From: Notospermus geniculatus
Lineage: Eukaryota > Nemertea > Pilidiophora > Heteronemertea > Lineidae
Assembly: GCA_002633025.1 (NCBI GenBank)
Contig: NMRB01002940.1
Coordinates: forward strand, 18,651-82,650
Direction of reading: 5' to 3'
DNA: 64,000 nt
Shown: piece after piece, positions 21,266-29,689 of the stretch
How the letters are laid out: each line of letters begins with the position of its first letter
Numbering within the stretch: position 1 is the first letter of the stretch
The notes under the pieces: generated by a model
The model's input: only the letters and a program-made list of their open reading frames with translations
Told to the model about the DNA's origin: nothing
Database searches by the model: none
Translations under genes and position numbers: made by a program

Positions 21266-22240
21266 ATGCCAAACATAAACTACTTTATCGATGAACCAGA
21301 ATGTGAAGAAGCTACATTTGATATATATTTAGAGCATTATCATTTTATAAAATCTATTACTTTAAAAAATATTTCATTTTATAATTCTTGGTGGACAGGG
21401 GATTTTCTCCCAGAAAGTGTAAAAGTTTTTCATTTTTTAATCACCGTACGAGGGTATGAAAAAAGTGAAATTCTAAATTTTGAAGATACATGCTCCAAAA
21501 GTATGAATGTCCCGAGAAACCCTAACGAAAGCATTGAAGATTACGCTGAAAGGTTTCAACGAACAAATAATTTATGCATTGATAAATTGAAACTAAAATA
21601 TAACTATGATAAATTCATGGTAAAAACCCCTCTTGATAAAAAATTTCCACTTAATCGTCATTTTGGTTTAAAAGAGTTCTGCAATAGATGGCAGCTTATG
21701 ATCGAAGAACATGATATAAAACATGTTAAATTTCATTGTGATAAAAATAATTACATTATCATTGAGTTAACAGAAAATAAGGAGTTTAAACTTAATAATT
21801 TGTTTACAGACAGACCGGCAGATATAACTGCCACCGACACTGATGAAGAGGGAATAAAATTAAAAACTACCAACTACGATCGAATAACAGAATATCTGAT
21901 TAAAATAGTTAATAAATGGTTTGGTTTCAAACAGGAAACATACGATAAAAAAGGAAAATATTATTCAGCTAAACCATTACCGTTTTACGTTAATAATCTC
22001 TTCCTAAGGTGTGATTTACATCAAAATACTCTTCATAACAGCAAACACTCAGATATTTTATGTTCTATTCCTGTTAATGATGGTGAAGAGATTAAACTTC
22101 AAAGATATATTCCCGATTACACAAGAAGAGTAGACAAAGCAACAAATCATCTAACATTTCAGATAACTGATAAAAATGGGAAATTAGTCAATTTTAGAGG
22201 ATGTAAATTAACGTTTCATTTTACTCTTGAAATCTATTAA
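21266..22240 (+). CDS. Penton-like protein, copy 1 of a tandem pair
   Basis: 324 residues, start in AATTAAATGCC, 69 bp after the previous stop. Strands resemble single-jelly-roll minor capsid proteins: SFYNSWWTGDF near residue 36, FLRCDLHQN, SDILCSIPV, then HLTFQITDKNGKLVNF and FHFTLE at the end. The next gene (22245-23000) is a close paralogue at both ends, but this copy has about 70 extra residues in the middle. It could be a second vertex protein or a surface attachment protein; that is inference. Confidence 0.7.
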   Translation: MPNINYFIDEPECEEATFDIYLEHYHFIKSITLKNISFYNSWWTGDFLPESVKVFHFLITVRGYEKSEILNFEDTCSKSMNVPRNPNESIEDYAERFQRTNNLCIDKLKLKYNYDKFMVKTPLDKKFPLNRHFGLKEFCNRWQLMIEEHDIKHVKFHCDKNNYIIIELTENKEFKLNNLFTDRPADITATDTDEEGIKLKTTNYDRITEYLIKIVNKWFGFKQETYDKKGKYYSAKPLPFYVNNLFLRCDLHQNTLHNSKHSDILCSIPVNDGEEIKLQRYIPDYTRRVDKATNHLTFQITDKNGKLVNFRGCKLTFHFTLEIY

Positions 22241-22244
22241 GTAA

Positions 22245-23000
22245 ATGTCTAATCAACTCGATTTCTTTATAGATCAACCAGAATGCGAAGAAGCTACATT
22301 TGATTTCTACTTAGAGCATTACCATTTCATTAAATCTATTACCGTAAAAAGTATAACATTTTATAATTCTTGGTTTAATGGTGATTTCTTTGAGAGTAAA
22401 GTTTTACTAATGAATCTTGCTAAAGCTGGTAAAACCATTAACTGGGAAGAAATACAATTAGACCGTCATTATAGTTTGTCAGATTTTTGTCATTACCATA
22501 ATAAATACTTAAAAAAGAGAGGTCGTGAAGATGTAAAATTTCACTGTGAGAACAACTATCTAGTAATTGAACTTCTCGAAGACACAGAATTTGAATTATG
22601 GGAGTATGACCCAAAAGATGACATGGAGTACAGAATAAGAAAAGAGTGGTTTGGATTTAAACAAGATTGGTTCGATAAAAAAGGTAAATACTATTCAACC
22701 AAACCGTTGCTATTTTATGTTACAGATATCTTCCTCAGATGTAATTTAGTTAATCAGGAACATACTTTTTATAACTCCAAGCATTCAGATATTTTATGTT
22801 CTATACCAGTTGATGATGGTGATCAGATTAAACTTCAGAGACACATGCCAAACAGTTGCACACGAAGAGTTGATAAAGCAACCAATCATTTGAAATTTCA
22901 GATAACAGATGAAAATGGAAAAGCTGTAAATTTTAGAGGAACCTCGGTATTAATCCATTTTACTCTTGAAACCAATCAACTAGATTTATCGTCTATATAA
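22245..23000 (+). CDS. Penton-like protein, copy 2 of a tandem pair
   Basis: 251 residues, start in AAGTAAATG, four bases after the copy-1 stop. It shares PECEEATFDFYLEHYHFIKS and the C-terminal YNSKHSDILCSIPV and VDKATNHLKFQITDENGK blocks with copy 1, and lacks the central insertion. No membrane segment. The high similarity at the ends and divergence in the middle suggest duplication followed by change of the exposed region. Confidence 0.7.
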   Translation: MSNQLDFFIDQPECEEATFDFYLEHYHFIKSITVKSITFYNSWFNGDFFESKVLLMNLAKAGKTINWEEIQLDRHYSLSDFCHYHNKYLKKRGREDVKFHCENNYLVIELLEDTEFELWEYDPKDDMEYRIRKEWFGFKQDWFDKKGKYYSTKPLLFYVTDIFLRCNLVNQEHTFYNSKHSDILCSIPVDDGDQIKLQRHMPNSCTRRVDKATNHLKFQITDENGKAVNFRGTSVLIHFTLETNQLDLSSI

Positions 23001-23006
23001 ATAACA

Positions 23007-24749
23007 ATGGGAAAGTCACATCTAACTTCACTTAGTCAATATGATAAATTTTATGGAGCCATGTTTGACAGCGCTGGTCCAGTGAAAAAATCACATAAAG
23101 ATCTAGGCGTACTTCAACTTTTACCACCAGATGATAAACTTAGAAAATATATAGAACAAAAACAAGCAGAAGTATTCAAACATCTAAATCTTAGGAAAAC
23201 TCCGTTTCAAATACTTGATTATTATGAGGTGCCAGCTGATGATCCAAGAAGAAAAAGATTAGAAAAATTAGAACAAACTTTGGAGGAAAGACTAAAATAC
23301 ACAGGTAAACTGGCAAAAGAAATAGAAAAGAAACTTGAGAGTCAAAAAGGGAAAAAACCCACAGAAACAGAAGTTAAAGAAGCAGTAGATATTTTGCATA
23401 AACCTTTTGATTTTTTTAACTTTAAAGTTTATGTAACAGATGGCGATAACGGTTCAAAATTCTTTAAAGTTAATTTACCAAATATTATTCCAAAAAGTAT
23501 CAATTTTAAAAACAAAGAAGATGTAATACGATTTACAAGACAACCACTTAAGATTTATCAGAATCAGTTTAACATGGCTGTTTGGTGTGTAACAGCTGGG
23601 TGTGGTATATCGTTGTATGATGTGAATTTTAAAGGAGCATTAGGAAATTTAGGACTAACAGTTTATAGATTTCATTTATATTACCAAATTAGAAAAATTT
23701 TCAAAGAATTAGTAATTCCTTTACCAACTGATGATACTTTTAACGAAGTTAACAATCCTATAAACATGACGAATTATGCTAGATTAAAGATAGAATTTAA
23801 CATTAGTGACCATCAAGATTTTTACATTCACGAACCCTGGCCATATGATTATAACCCACATTACAATTTTTGGGCTGGAATTCCTAAGTATAGCGGTGAT
23901 TTGAGTCTTATTAACGATCCGGCTCCGGATTATAAAAGCCAAGAATTTGGTTATATGTTTAAAACCGATTGGGATGAAGAAAAAGCAAAAGTATTCGAAG
24001 GTAATTTTTGGGGTTCACTTAAAGGTTTACCGTTTTATAACTTCCCAGGTAGTCTCAATAGTCCTACGTTTGATAGGTTGAAAAAGAAGTTAACTTTTGA
24101 TGTTTTAAAACAACCCGATTACCCAAGATATATGAAATTCATACCAACTACATATAGTTCACTAACTAACGCTGGAATTATAAGGTTAAACGATTCGATT
24201 AGAGCATTTGTTGTTTGTATTTTGGAAGCGCAAACAGGAGCAAGATCATCAATCGTTGGTAACTCTTCAGCCTCACTAATTGCACAAAAACATTTTCTTC
24301 AAGTATTGGAGGAAAAAATCGATGAAGAACCCGATGCTTCAGCTTCTATTGCCGACTACCAGGATAAAGTAACTAAATCACATGTTAGATTAGATTATGT
24401 TATTGGTCCAGGACTTTATATAATTAGCTCAAATATGCTTTTAGAACAGGGGGTAATAGATACTTATAACAATAAAATCAAGGTAGCAAATAGTAGTATG
24501 ACACCCGGAAAAAATGATATAAACAGAGAAAAAAAAACATCACCACCATTAATGGAAGGAGGCTCAAGTAAAACACAGAGAACAAAAGCATCAGATAAAA
24601 CAGTAGACAAAACTAAGAAAAATACACAAACCGAAATTCCACAAACCGAAACAGAAATAAAAACCGCAACAGATGATCACGAAAATATGAAATTCATTGT
24701 ATTTGGTGTAGCAAGCGCATTAGTTGGCATAGTTCTTCTTTTACGATAA
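23007..24749 (+). CDS. Large conserved element protein with C-terminal membrane anchor
   Basis: 580 residues. The start is ACAATGG and is the only plus-strand start in the element without TAAATG. The N terminus has YDKFYGAMFDSAGPVKKSH and TPFQILDYYEVPADDPRR; a Lys/Glu coiled coil follows (about 85-130). A large middle region contains INFKNKEDVIRFTRQP and NQFNMAVWCVTAGCG. A Lys/Thr-rich linker leads to one C-terminal helix (residues about 561-578). From general knowledge this family is widespread in invertebrate Polinton/adintovirus-like loci, always near capsid genes; function unknown, probably virion structural. Confidence 0.82.
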   Translation: MGKSHLTSLSQYDKFYGAMFDSAGPVKKSHKDLGVLQLLPPDDKLRKYIEQKQAEVFKHLNLRKTPFQILDYYEVPADDPRRKRLEKLEQTLEERLKYTGKLAKEIEKKLESQKGKKPTETEVKEAVDILHKPFDFFNFKVYVTDGDNGSKFFKVNLPNIIPKSINFKNKEDVIRFTRQPLKIYQNQFNMAVWCVTAGCGISLYDVNFKGALGNLGLTVYRFHLYYQIRKIFKELVIPLPTDDTFNEVNNPINMTNYARLKIEFNISDHQDFYIHEPWPYDYNPHYNFWAGIPKYSGDLSLINDPAPDYKSQEFGYMFKTDWDEEKAKVFEGNFWGSLKGLPFYNFPGSLNSPTFDRLKKKLTFDVLKQPDYPRYMKFIPTTYSSLTNAGIIRLNDSIRAFVVCILEAQTGARSSIVGNSSASLIAQKHFLQVLEEKIDEEPDASASIADYQDKVTKSHVRLDYVIGPGLYIISSNMLLEQGVIDTYNNKIKVANSSMTPGKNDINREKKTSPPLMEGGSSKTQRTKASDKTVDKTKKNTQTEIPQTETEIKTATDDHENMKFIVFGVASALVGIVLLLR

Positions 24750-24753
24750 TTAA

Positions 24754-26463
24754 ATGAGTGGTGAAGCTGGTGAAGACATTGCAATGGATGACTTGGATAG
24801 ACGACTTAAAATGTTACAAGATGACGTTCGTCCTGGTGAAATAGGTTATCAAGATACAAGTTTAACATCTGATACTCAGTATAACACTGGTGATACAAAT
24901 TTAGAAACCAATGATTCGTTTTCTAGACCACCTAGAGTTACATTTAGTGACCCTGTGTTACAAGGACTAACTCTTAGATATGCAGAAAATGAAGATATGT
25001 TAAAAAAGGCAATTAAAGATACAGGATGGGAGGGAAATTATACAGAAGAAGGTTTAGAAAAGATATCAGCAAATATATGGAGGGAAGGAAGCAAATTATA
25101 TTACGCACCAGAAAATTGGGATATTTATGAAAAATATACTGAGGATAAAAAAGATGGCCTACGGGAAAAAGGATTACTTAAAGAATGGAAAGATAAAAAC
25201 GGAGTTGTTACAGCTTATGCTTTACGTTTAACTCAAGAATATGGTAAACTTTATTCCGAGAGTAGTTTAAATAAATATGGTAAACTTTTTACGGATGAAT
25301 TTAAGAATCTTATGAAATCATCACCCGGAACAGGAGATAATACAAATATATACATGACCCAAGGACGATCTACAGGTGAATACGTCCCAGGACGTTTTTC
25401 TAGGAACTTACCCCCAATACGTGACCAAATTTTGATGGATAACGAACCTTCTATGCGTGAAACACAGCAGCAGCAATTAAGCCCAGGAACACAAAAATTT
25501 ATAGATGCTTTACTGCGAGGAGAAAAACCAATTAAAAAACTTCTGGATGCTACTGAAGAACAACTGATAGATTTCGGCTGCCACGAATTATTTTTAAGAG
25601 AATGGAGAACTGTGGTAGCTGAAAGTATTGATTTGGCTAAACTTAAAGCACAATATTTAACTAAGATAGTAGAACTAGAGAATAAGAATGAACAACTGGA
25701 ACAAAAAGTAAAGAATTTAGCTAGAGATTATATCAAATCTGTTGAAGAAGATCTGGCTGAAAAAGATGAATTAAAAAAACAGTTAGACAAAATGAAAAAG
25801 GAAAAAGAAGAATCAGATGAGGAACTTAAATCGTTGAGAAAGAAAAATTGGGAAGCAAGTATTGCTCAAGAAACACAGGGTAAAAGATTGAAAAGACTAT
25901 TCCTTGACATTGTTAAAAATAATTCTAAATTACCATTAAAAGTTAGACTTCAGATACTTTTTAAATTCGAGGGAGTAACTATTGGTTCTATCATTACCTC
26001 AGTTGTAATGACGTTAAGCACTGTCGGTTTAGCCATTGGTTTAGCCCTTGGTTTGACTGGTAAATCTGCTGTACCACCACCTAAACCTAAGCCTAAACCT
26101 AAACCTGAACCACCTAAGCCTAAACCTGATCCACCTAAACCTAAACCTGATCCACCTAAACCTGATCCACCTAAACCACCAGAACCACCTAAACCAGAAC
26201 CTAAACCACAACCTAAACCTGATTCAAACCCAGTAAAAGAAGGTCTAAAGAAATTTGCTCAATGGCTTGCAGAATTAGCTAAAAAATCTGTAGCAGCTTT
26301 ACCAGCAATAATCGGTAAAATAGTTTCATTTATCTTAAAATCAGCTGCTGCTGCTGTTGGATTTTTAGCAGAGCACATGATTATCCTTGTAATCATTATT
26401 GTTAGTTCTATAGTTTATGGACTTGTTGAAGGGGTTCGTTATATCAAAAAATCTACTAAATAA
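24754..26463 (+). CDS. Coiled-coil, proline-repeat membrane protein
   Basis: 569 residues, start in ATTAAATGAG. Layout: acidic N terminus, a globular part, a coiled coil (about 297-372), a hydrophobic helix (410-434), a PKPKP/PKPDPPKP repeat (440-493), an amphipathic Ala-rich segment and a final membrane helix (541-559) with a basic end. The repeat is built from CCTAAACCTG-type codons and is likely to vary in length. It sits directly before the major capsid gene, whose ATG follows the stop with no gap. Probably a virion membrane or surface protein; no enzymatic motif seen. Confidence 0.8.
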   Translation: MSGEAGEDIAMDDLDRRLKMLQDDVRPGEIGYQDTSLTSDTQYNTGDTNLETNDSFSRPPRVTFSDPVLQGLTLRYAENEDMLKKAIKDTGWEGNYTEEGLEKISANIWREGSKLYYAPENWDIYEKYTEDKKDGLREKGLLKEWKDKNGVVTAYALRLTQEYGKLYSESSLNKYGKLFTDEFKNLMKSSPGTGDNTNIYMTQGRSTGEYVPGRFSRNLPPIRDQILMDNEPSMRETQQQQLSPGTQKFIDALLRGEKPIKKLLDATEEQLIDFGCHELFLREWRTVVAESIDLAKLKAQYLTKIVELENKNEQLEQKVKNLARDYIKSVEEDLAEKDELKKQLDKMKKEKEESDEELKSLRKKNWEASIAQETQGKRLKRLFLDIVKNNSKLPLKVRLQILFKFEGVTIGSIITSVVMTLSTVGLAIGLALGLTGKSAVPPPKPKPKPKPEPPKPKPDPPKPKPDPPKPDPPKPPEPPKPEPKPQPKPDSNPVKEGLKKFAQWLAELAKKSVAALPAIIGKIVSFILKSAAAAVGFLAEHMIILVIIIVSSIVYGLVEGVRYIKKSTK

Positions 26464-27717
26464 ATGGCAACAGGAAAGATACTGAACACAGTTAGGAGTC
26501 TCAGAATTCCACTCGGTTTAAAAGCTGAAAGACAGCATCACGTTATTACTAATAATCCTTCATCAGCAAATCCAAAAGAAACATTATACATAAGAGTACC
26601 GAGATTAACAGAAAATGTATTTTTTGTACCAAACTCATTCTATTTATCAGCTGATGTTGATCTTTCAGGCCATCCAACGAATTACGTTGTTAATAATCTT
26701 GGTAGAAATCTTATTTCGAAACTTGTTGTAAAATGGGGAACAGAAGCAATATTTCAACTTGATAATTATAACTTATATTCCACTTTTAAAGATTTATGGT
26801 TAACCGAAAAAGAGAGACTTAATCTAGTATTTCAAGGTATACAAGCTAAACAATTAAGACAATTAAGATCAGGAGTTGCTGAAGCAAGTGTGCAAGGAGA
26901 AACAAAACAAAAAACACTTAAGACAGTTTTTGAAAGTAAATACAAGATTCCTTTAGATTTTGAGTTAATGTCTACTCATGCTCCGTTTTATAAATTTCCA
27001 ATCAGAGAAGATATAATTTTTGAAATAACTCTAGCGCCTAAAGAAGATATAATTGTCACTGGCACTACTGCAAATATGAATTACGAGTTAAAAAATATAT
27101 GTTTAGAGTACGACACAGTAACTAATGAAACATTAGCCAATCAGTTAAGTGCTAATTATAATGCAGGTTTTTCCATTCTTTACGATTGGGTTGATCATTT
27201 TAAAACCGTTAGTGTTGCAGCAAACGATACTTTGATCAATGAAAATATTAACTTCCCTAGAAGATCGATAAAAGGTGTACTACTATTATTTATTTCAGAT
27301 TATACCGATGGAACAAGGGATTCCGAAAAGTTTGAAAATCCTGGGATAACTAAAGTAAAGGTCACAATAGAGGGGATAGCTAACAAAGTATATCCTGAAG
27401 GAATGAGAACTTTGGATCAATGGTTAGAAATTAGAAAACATTTCATGAGTGAGAATACTAAAAAGACCGATGATTGTTACATGACTATAGAAAAATATTA
27501 CGGTGATAAAAATCATTACGGTTTATGGATTGATCTTAGAACTACAGAAGATAATACTTAACACGGTTCTGGTAAAAAATTACAAAACACTAAAGATGGA
27601 ATACAGTTATCAATAACTAAAACATCTGGGAAAGGACCTTATAAAATGCATATTTTCATTATTGCTGATGCACAAGTAAATATAAATAACCAACAACTTG
27701 CAAGTTTACAGCATTGA
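26464..27717 (+). pseudogene. MCP: Major capsid protein (double jelly-roll), interrupted by one stop codon
   Basis: The frame runs from ATG 26464 (ATAAATGG) to TAA at 27559-27561 after 365 codons, then continues in the same frame for 51 codons to TGA at 27715-27717. The downstream part (HGSGKKL..., FIIADAQVN) is the usual C-terminal strand of this family, so TAA replaces a sense codon. Diagnostic parts upstream: VNNLGRNLISKLVVKWG, YTDGTRDSEKF, and ENINFPRRSIKGVLLLF. In Polintons and adintoviruses this protein forms the hexon-like capsomers. With the stop the last jelly-roll strands would be missing. Alternatives are a sequencing error or readthrough. Confidence 0.88.
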
Positions 27718-27745
27718 ACTAACTTCGTGGTTTTCGCCTTAATAA

Positions 27746-27979
27746 ATGGATGAGAAAAAGGTAGATATGAAAAAATTGGGAAATGCCGTATATGAAACTA
27801 GTTTAGTAGTTGGGGGAGCATTTACTTACGCTTACTTATTTAGGGAAGTTTTGAGAATGAATGTACGTCTTCCAAGTTTTAAAGAAGGTTTTAAAATATT
27901 TGGGATGTTTTTCTTTAGTCGTGTTACTATAGAATTACTTTTTGAAAATGGAATTCTTCCAAAAAATCCTTTTAAGTAA
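27746..27979 (+). CDS. Small membrane protein, copy 1 of a tandem pair
   Basis: 77 residues, start in AATAAATGG, 28 bp after the capsid stop. A hydrophobic helix near residues 19-33 (TSLVVGGAFTYAYLF) and a second hydrophobic stretch (about 49-60). It ends ENGILPKNPFK. The next gene has the same length and layout, so they arose by duplication. Function unknown. Confidence 0.72.
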   Translation: MDEKKVDMKKLGNAVYETSLVVGGAFTYAYLFREVLRMNVRLPSFKEGFKIFGMFFFSRVTIELLFENGILPKNPFK

Positions 27980-28213
27980 ATGGAGATGGGTAAAAAAGAT
28001 TTTGTGAATACCTTGTATCAGAGTACACTTTTAGCTGGAGTAACAATTGGATATTCCTATGTATTGAGAAGATTTCTGAGAATTAACATCGGTGCACCGA
28101 GTCAAGCAAATTTAGAAGAAATTTTGAAACTTGGTGGGGTCGTTGCCGTCAGCAATATGAGTTTAGATTATTTATATCAACAGGGAATTATTCCACATAA
28201 TATAATGAAATAA
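27980..28213 (+). CDS. Small membrane protein, copy 2 of a tandem pair
   Basis: 77 residues, ATG directly after the TAA of copy 1 (AAGTAAATGG). Same pattern: TLLAGVTIGYSYVLRRFLRI near the start, a second hydrophobic stretch, and the ending QQGIIPHNIMK matching NGILPKNPFK. Identity to copy 1 is low but length and motif positions agree. Confidence 0.72.
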   Translation: MEMGKKDFVNTLYQSTLLAGVTIGYSYVLRRFLRINIGAPSQANLEEILKLGGVVAVSNMSLDYLYQQGIIPHNIMK

Positions 28214-28229
28214 ATTTTCTACTAAATAA

Positions 28230-28872
28230 ATGAACAATAAGCAGATGAAAGAATTAAATTTAATTGAAACTATTGACACCCTTAATATTATGATTACGAA
28301 ATATTTGCAGAGGAGATAAACTTTGTTGTGGAGAGAGTAAACCGCTTGAAGAGTTTTCTCCTTCTGCTTTAAAATGTGTTTGTAAAAAATGTACTAAAAA
28401 AATTATGGAAATAAATAGACAAAATAAAATAGGTAATAATTTAGATAGATATATAGATGAGAAAATAAGAAACCGTATTTCAAAAGTTGGAATATTCTCC
28501 TCAGTTTTAAAATGTTCAAAAAAATTCTTTTACGAATGGATTAAATCTCAGAGTAAGGACCCGTTTAACGAGCATTTCGACCATGTTATACCAATTCATT
28601 TTTTTAAACAATTTTCTAACGCTTCTTTATTTTTATTAATTAGAGATAGTTGGATAAATATTATGCCTTTAAACGAAACAGAAAATCTTAAAAAAGGTAC
28701 AAAAGTTGATTTAAAATTATTTGAAAATCAGTTAGATAAAGCTAAAGTATTTATTGATGGTTACAACTTTGAAACTGATAAAATAAAAACCGAAATGTTT
28801 ACCTATTTTGATTCAATTCAAACTTTTTTCACCCAATTAAATGGCGGCGTTGTTTGGTGGTGCAATAGTTAA
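28230..28872 (+). pseudogene. HNH-endonuclease-like protein with zinc ribbon, frameshifted
   Basis: A TAAATG start at 28230 opens a frame that stops at 28317-28319 after 29 codons. The rest continues in the +1 frame, open from 28294: LCCGESKPLEEFSP and KCVCKKC form a zinc ribbon, and HFDHVIPIHFF followed by NIMPLNETENLKKGTK is an HNH active-site pattern. The break therefore lies between about 28291 and 28306. ATG 28405 is internal and would remove the zinc ribbon. HNH proteins cut DNA and are common in mobile elements; here the role could be genome processing or homing. The 3' end overlaps the next gene by 32 bp. The minus-strand gene at 29244-29648 is a distant paralogue. Confidence 0.75.
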
Positions 28873-29263
28873 TGCCATTAGTTTTGCTGGCGCTGGTTAT
28901 CTGTTTAGAATGTTTGATAAAGATGGTTATGCAGCTGAAATGAAACGACATAATGCTGCTATGGAAAAAGAACAGAAAGCTAATTTTGAATGGAGTAAAC
29001 GTAGACAACAATTGGTAGATTTTGTTAATAGAGAATTGAGGAAAAAAAATGATGCAATTCGTTTTTTTCAGAAGGAAGATTATTATCTAACGTTATACAC
29101 AGATGCATGGAATGAACAACATCCGACAAATAAAATACAAGTTGAAAAGAAACCACAATTAAGTGATTATTATCAACCTAGTCAGGAGATGAAGAATTTT
29201 GAGTATTTAGCTATTGTTATTGGTGTAGTTGGAACTGGTTTAGTTATTTGGTGGTGGTTTTAG
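28841..29263 (+). CDS. Conserved element protein with terminal hydrophobic segments
   Basis: 140 residues, start in ATTAAATGG inside the end of the HNH-like gene. N-terminal hydrophobic stretch (LFGGAIVNAISFAGAGYLF), a charged helical middle (AAMEKEQKANFEWSKRRQQL), YYQPSQEM, then a C-terminal membrane helix ending GLVIWWWF. From general knowledge this type recurs in Polinton/adintovirus-like loci of cnidarians; function unknown. It converges with the next gene, overlapping it by 20 bp. Confidence 0.78.
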   Translation: MAALFGGAIVNAISFAGAGYLFRMFDKDGYAAEMKRHNAAMEKEQKANFEWSKRRQQLVDFVNRELRKKNDAIRFFQKEDYYLTLYTDAWNEQHPTNKIQVEKKPQLSDYYQPSQEMKNFEYLAIVIGVVGTGLVIWWWF

Positions 29264-29648
29264 ATCGGTTAACCATTTTACTATAAACATTATAAATAAA
29301 GCTAAAATTAGTAAATATTTTACACTTTTCTTCTTCGTTTATAAAATGATATTGTTTAATAAAATCATTAGCTTTAACTAATTGATTGTAAAATAAATCC
29401 ATTCTATTATAATAATCATACTTCTTAATACTTACTGGTCTAAAATTTATCCAATTCCAATATAAATGTTTTTCAGCCGGTATCTCTAGAATTTGTTCTA
29501 GTTCGTGGCTAACTATTATTCTTTCACCGAAGATTTCATTGCATATGTATTCTATGTGTTCTATTTGATATTGTTTCCATTTCTTAAAAAAATCAGTAGA
29601 ACAGCCAAGATAAGTTGGATTAATTGTTTCCTGAATTTTTGTGTCCAT
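29244..29648 (-). CDS. HNH-like paralogue lacking the catalytic histidine motif
   Basis: 134 residues on the minus strand; the start again lies in ATATAAATGG. LGCSTDFFKKWKQYQ aligns with LKCSKKFFYEWIKSQ of the plus-strand HNH-like gene, and WNWINFRP plus NQLVKANDFIKQYHF aligns with its WINIMPLN and NQLDKAKVFIDGYNF. The DHVIPIH core is replaced by ERIIVSHELEQI, so nuclease activity is doubtful, and the zinc ribbon is absent. It may be a decayed or repurposed copy. It is the first minus-strand gene after the plus-strand block. Confidence 0.65.
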   Translation of the reverse strand: MDTKIQETINPTYLGCSTDFFKKWKQYQIEHIEYICNEIFGERIIVSHELEQILEIPAEKHLYWNWINFRPVSIKKYDYYNRMDLFYNQLVKANDFIKQYHFINEEEKCKIFTNFSFIYNVYSKMVNRSKTTTK

Positions 29649-29689
29649 TTATATAACAAAAGTTTTATTTAATTAGGTTTTACACATGG

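Noticed and set aside
28405-28872. HNH-like gene starting at ATG 28405
   Set aside because: The coding signal, including the zinc ribbon, continues upstream in the same frame without ATG, so the start is better explained by a frameshift from the TAAATG at 28230.
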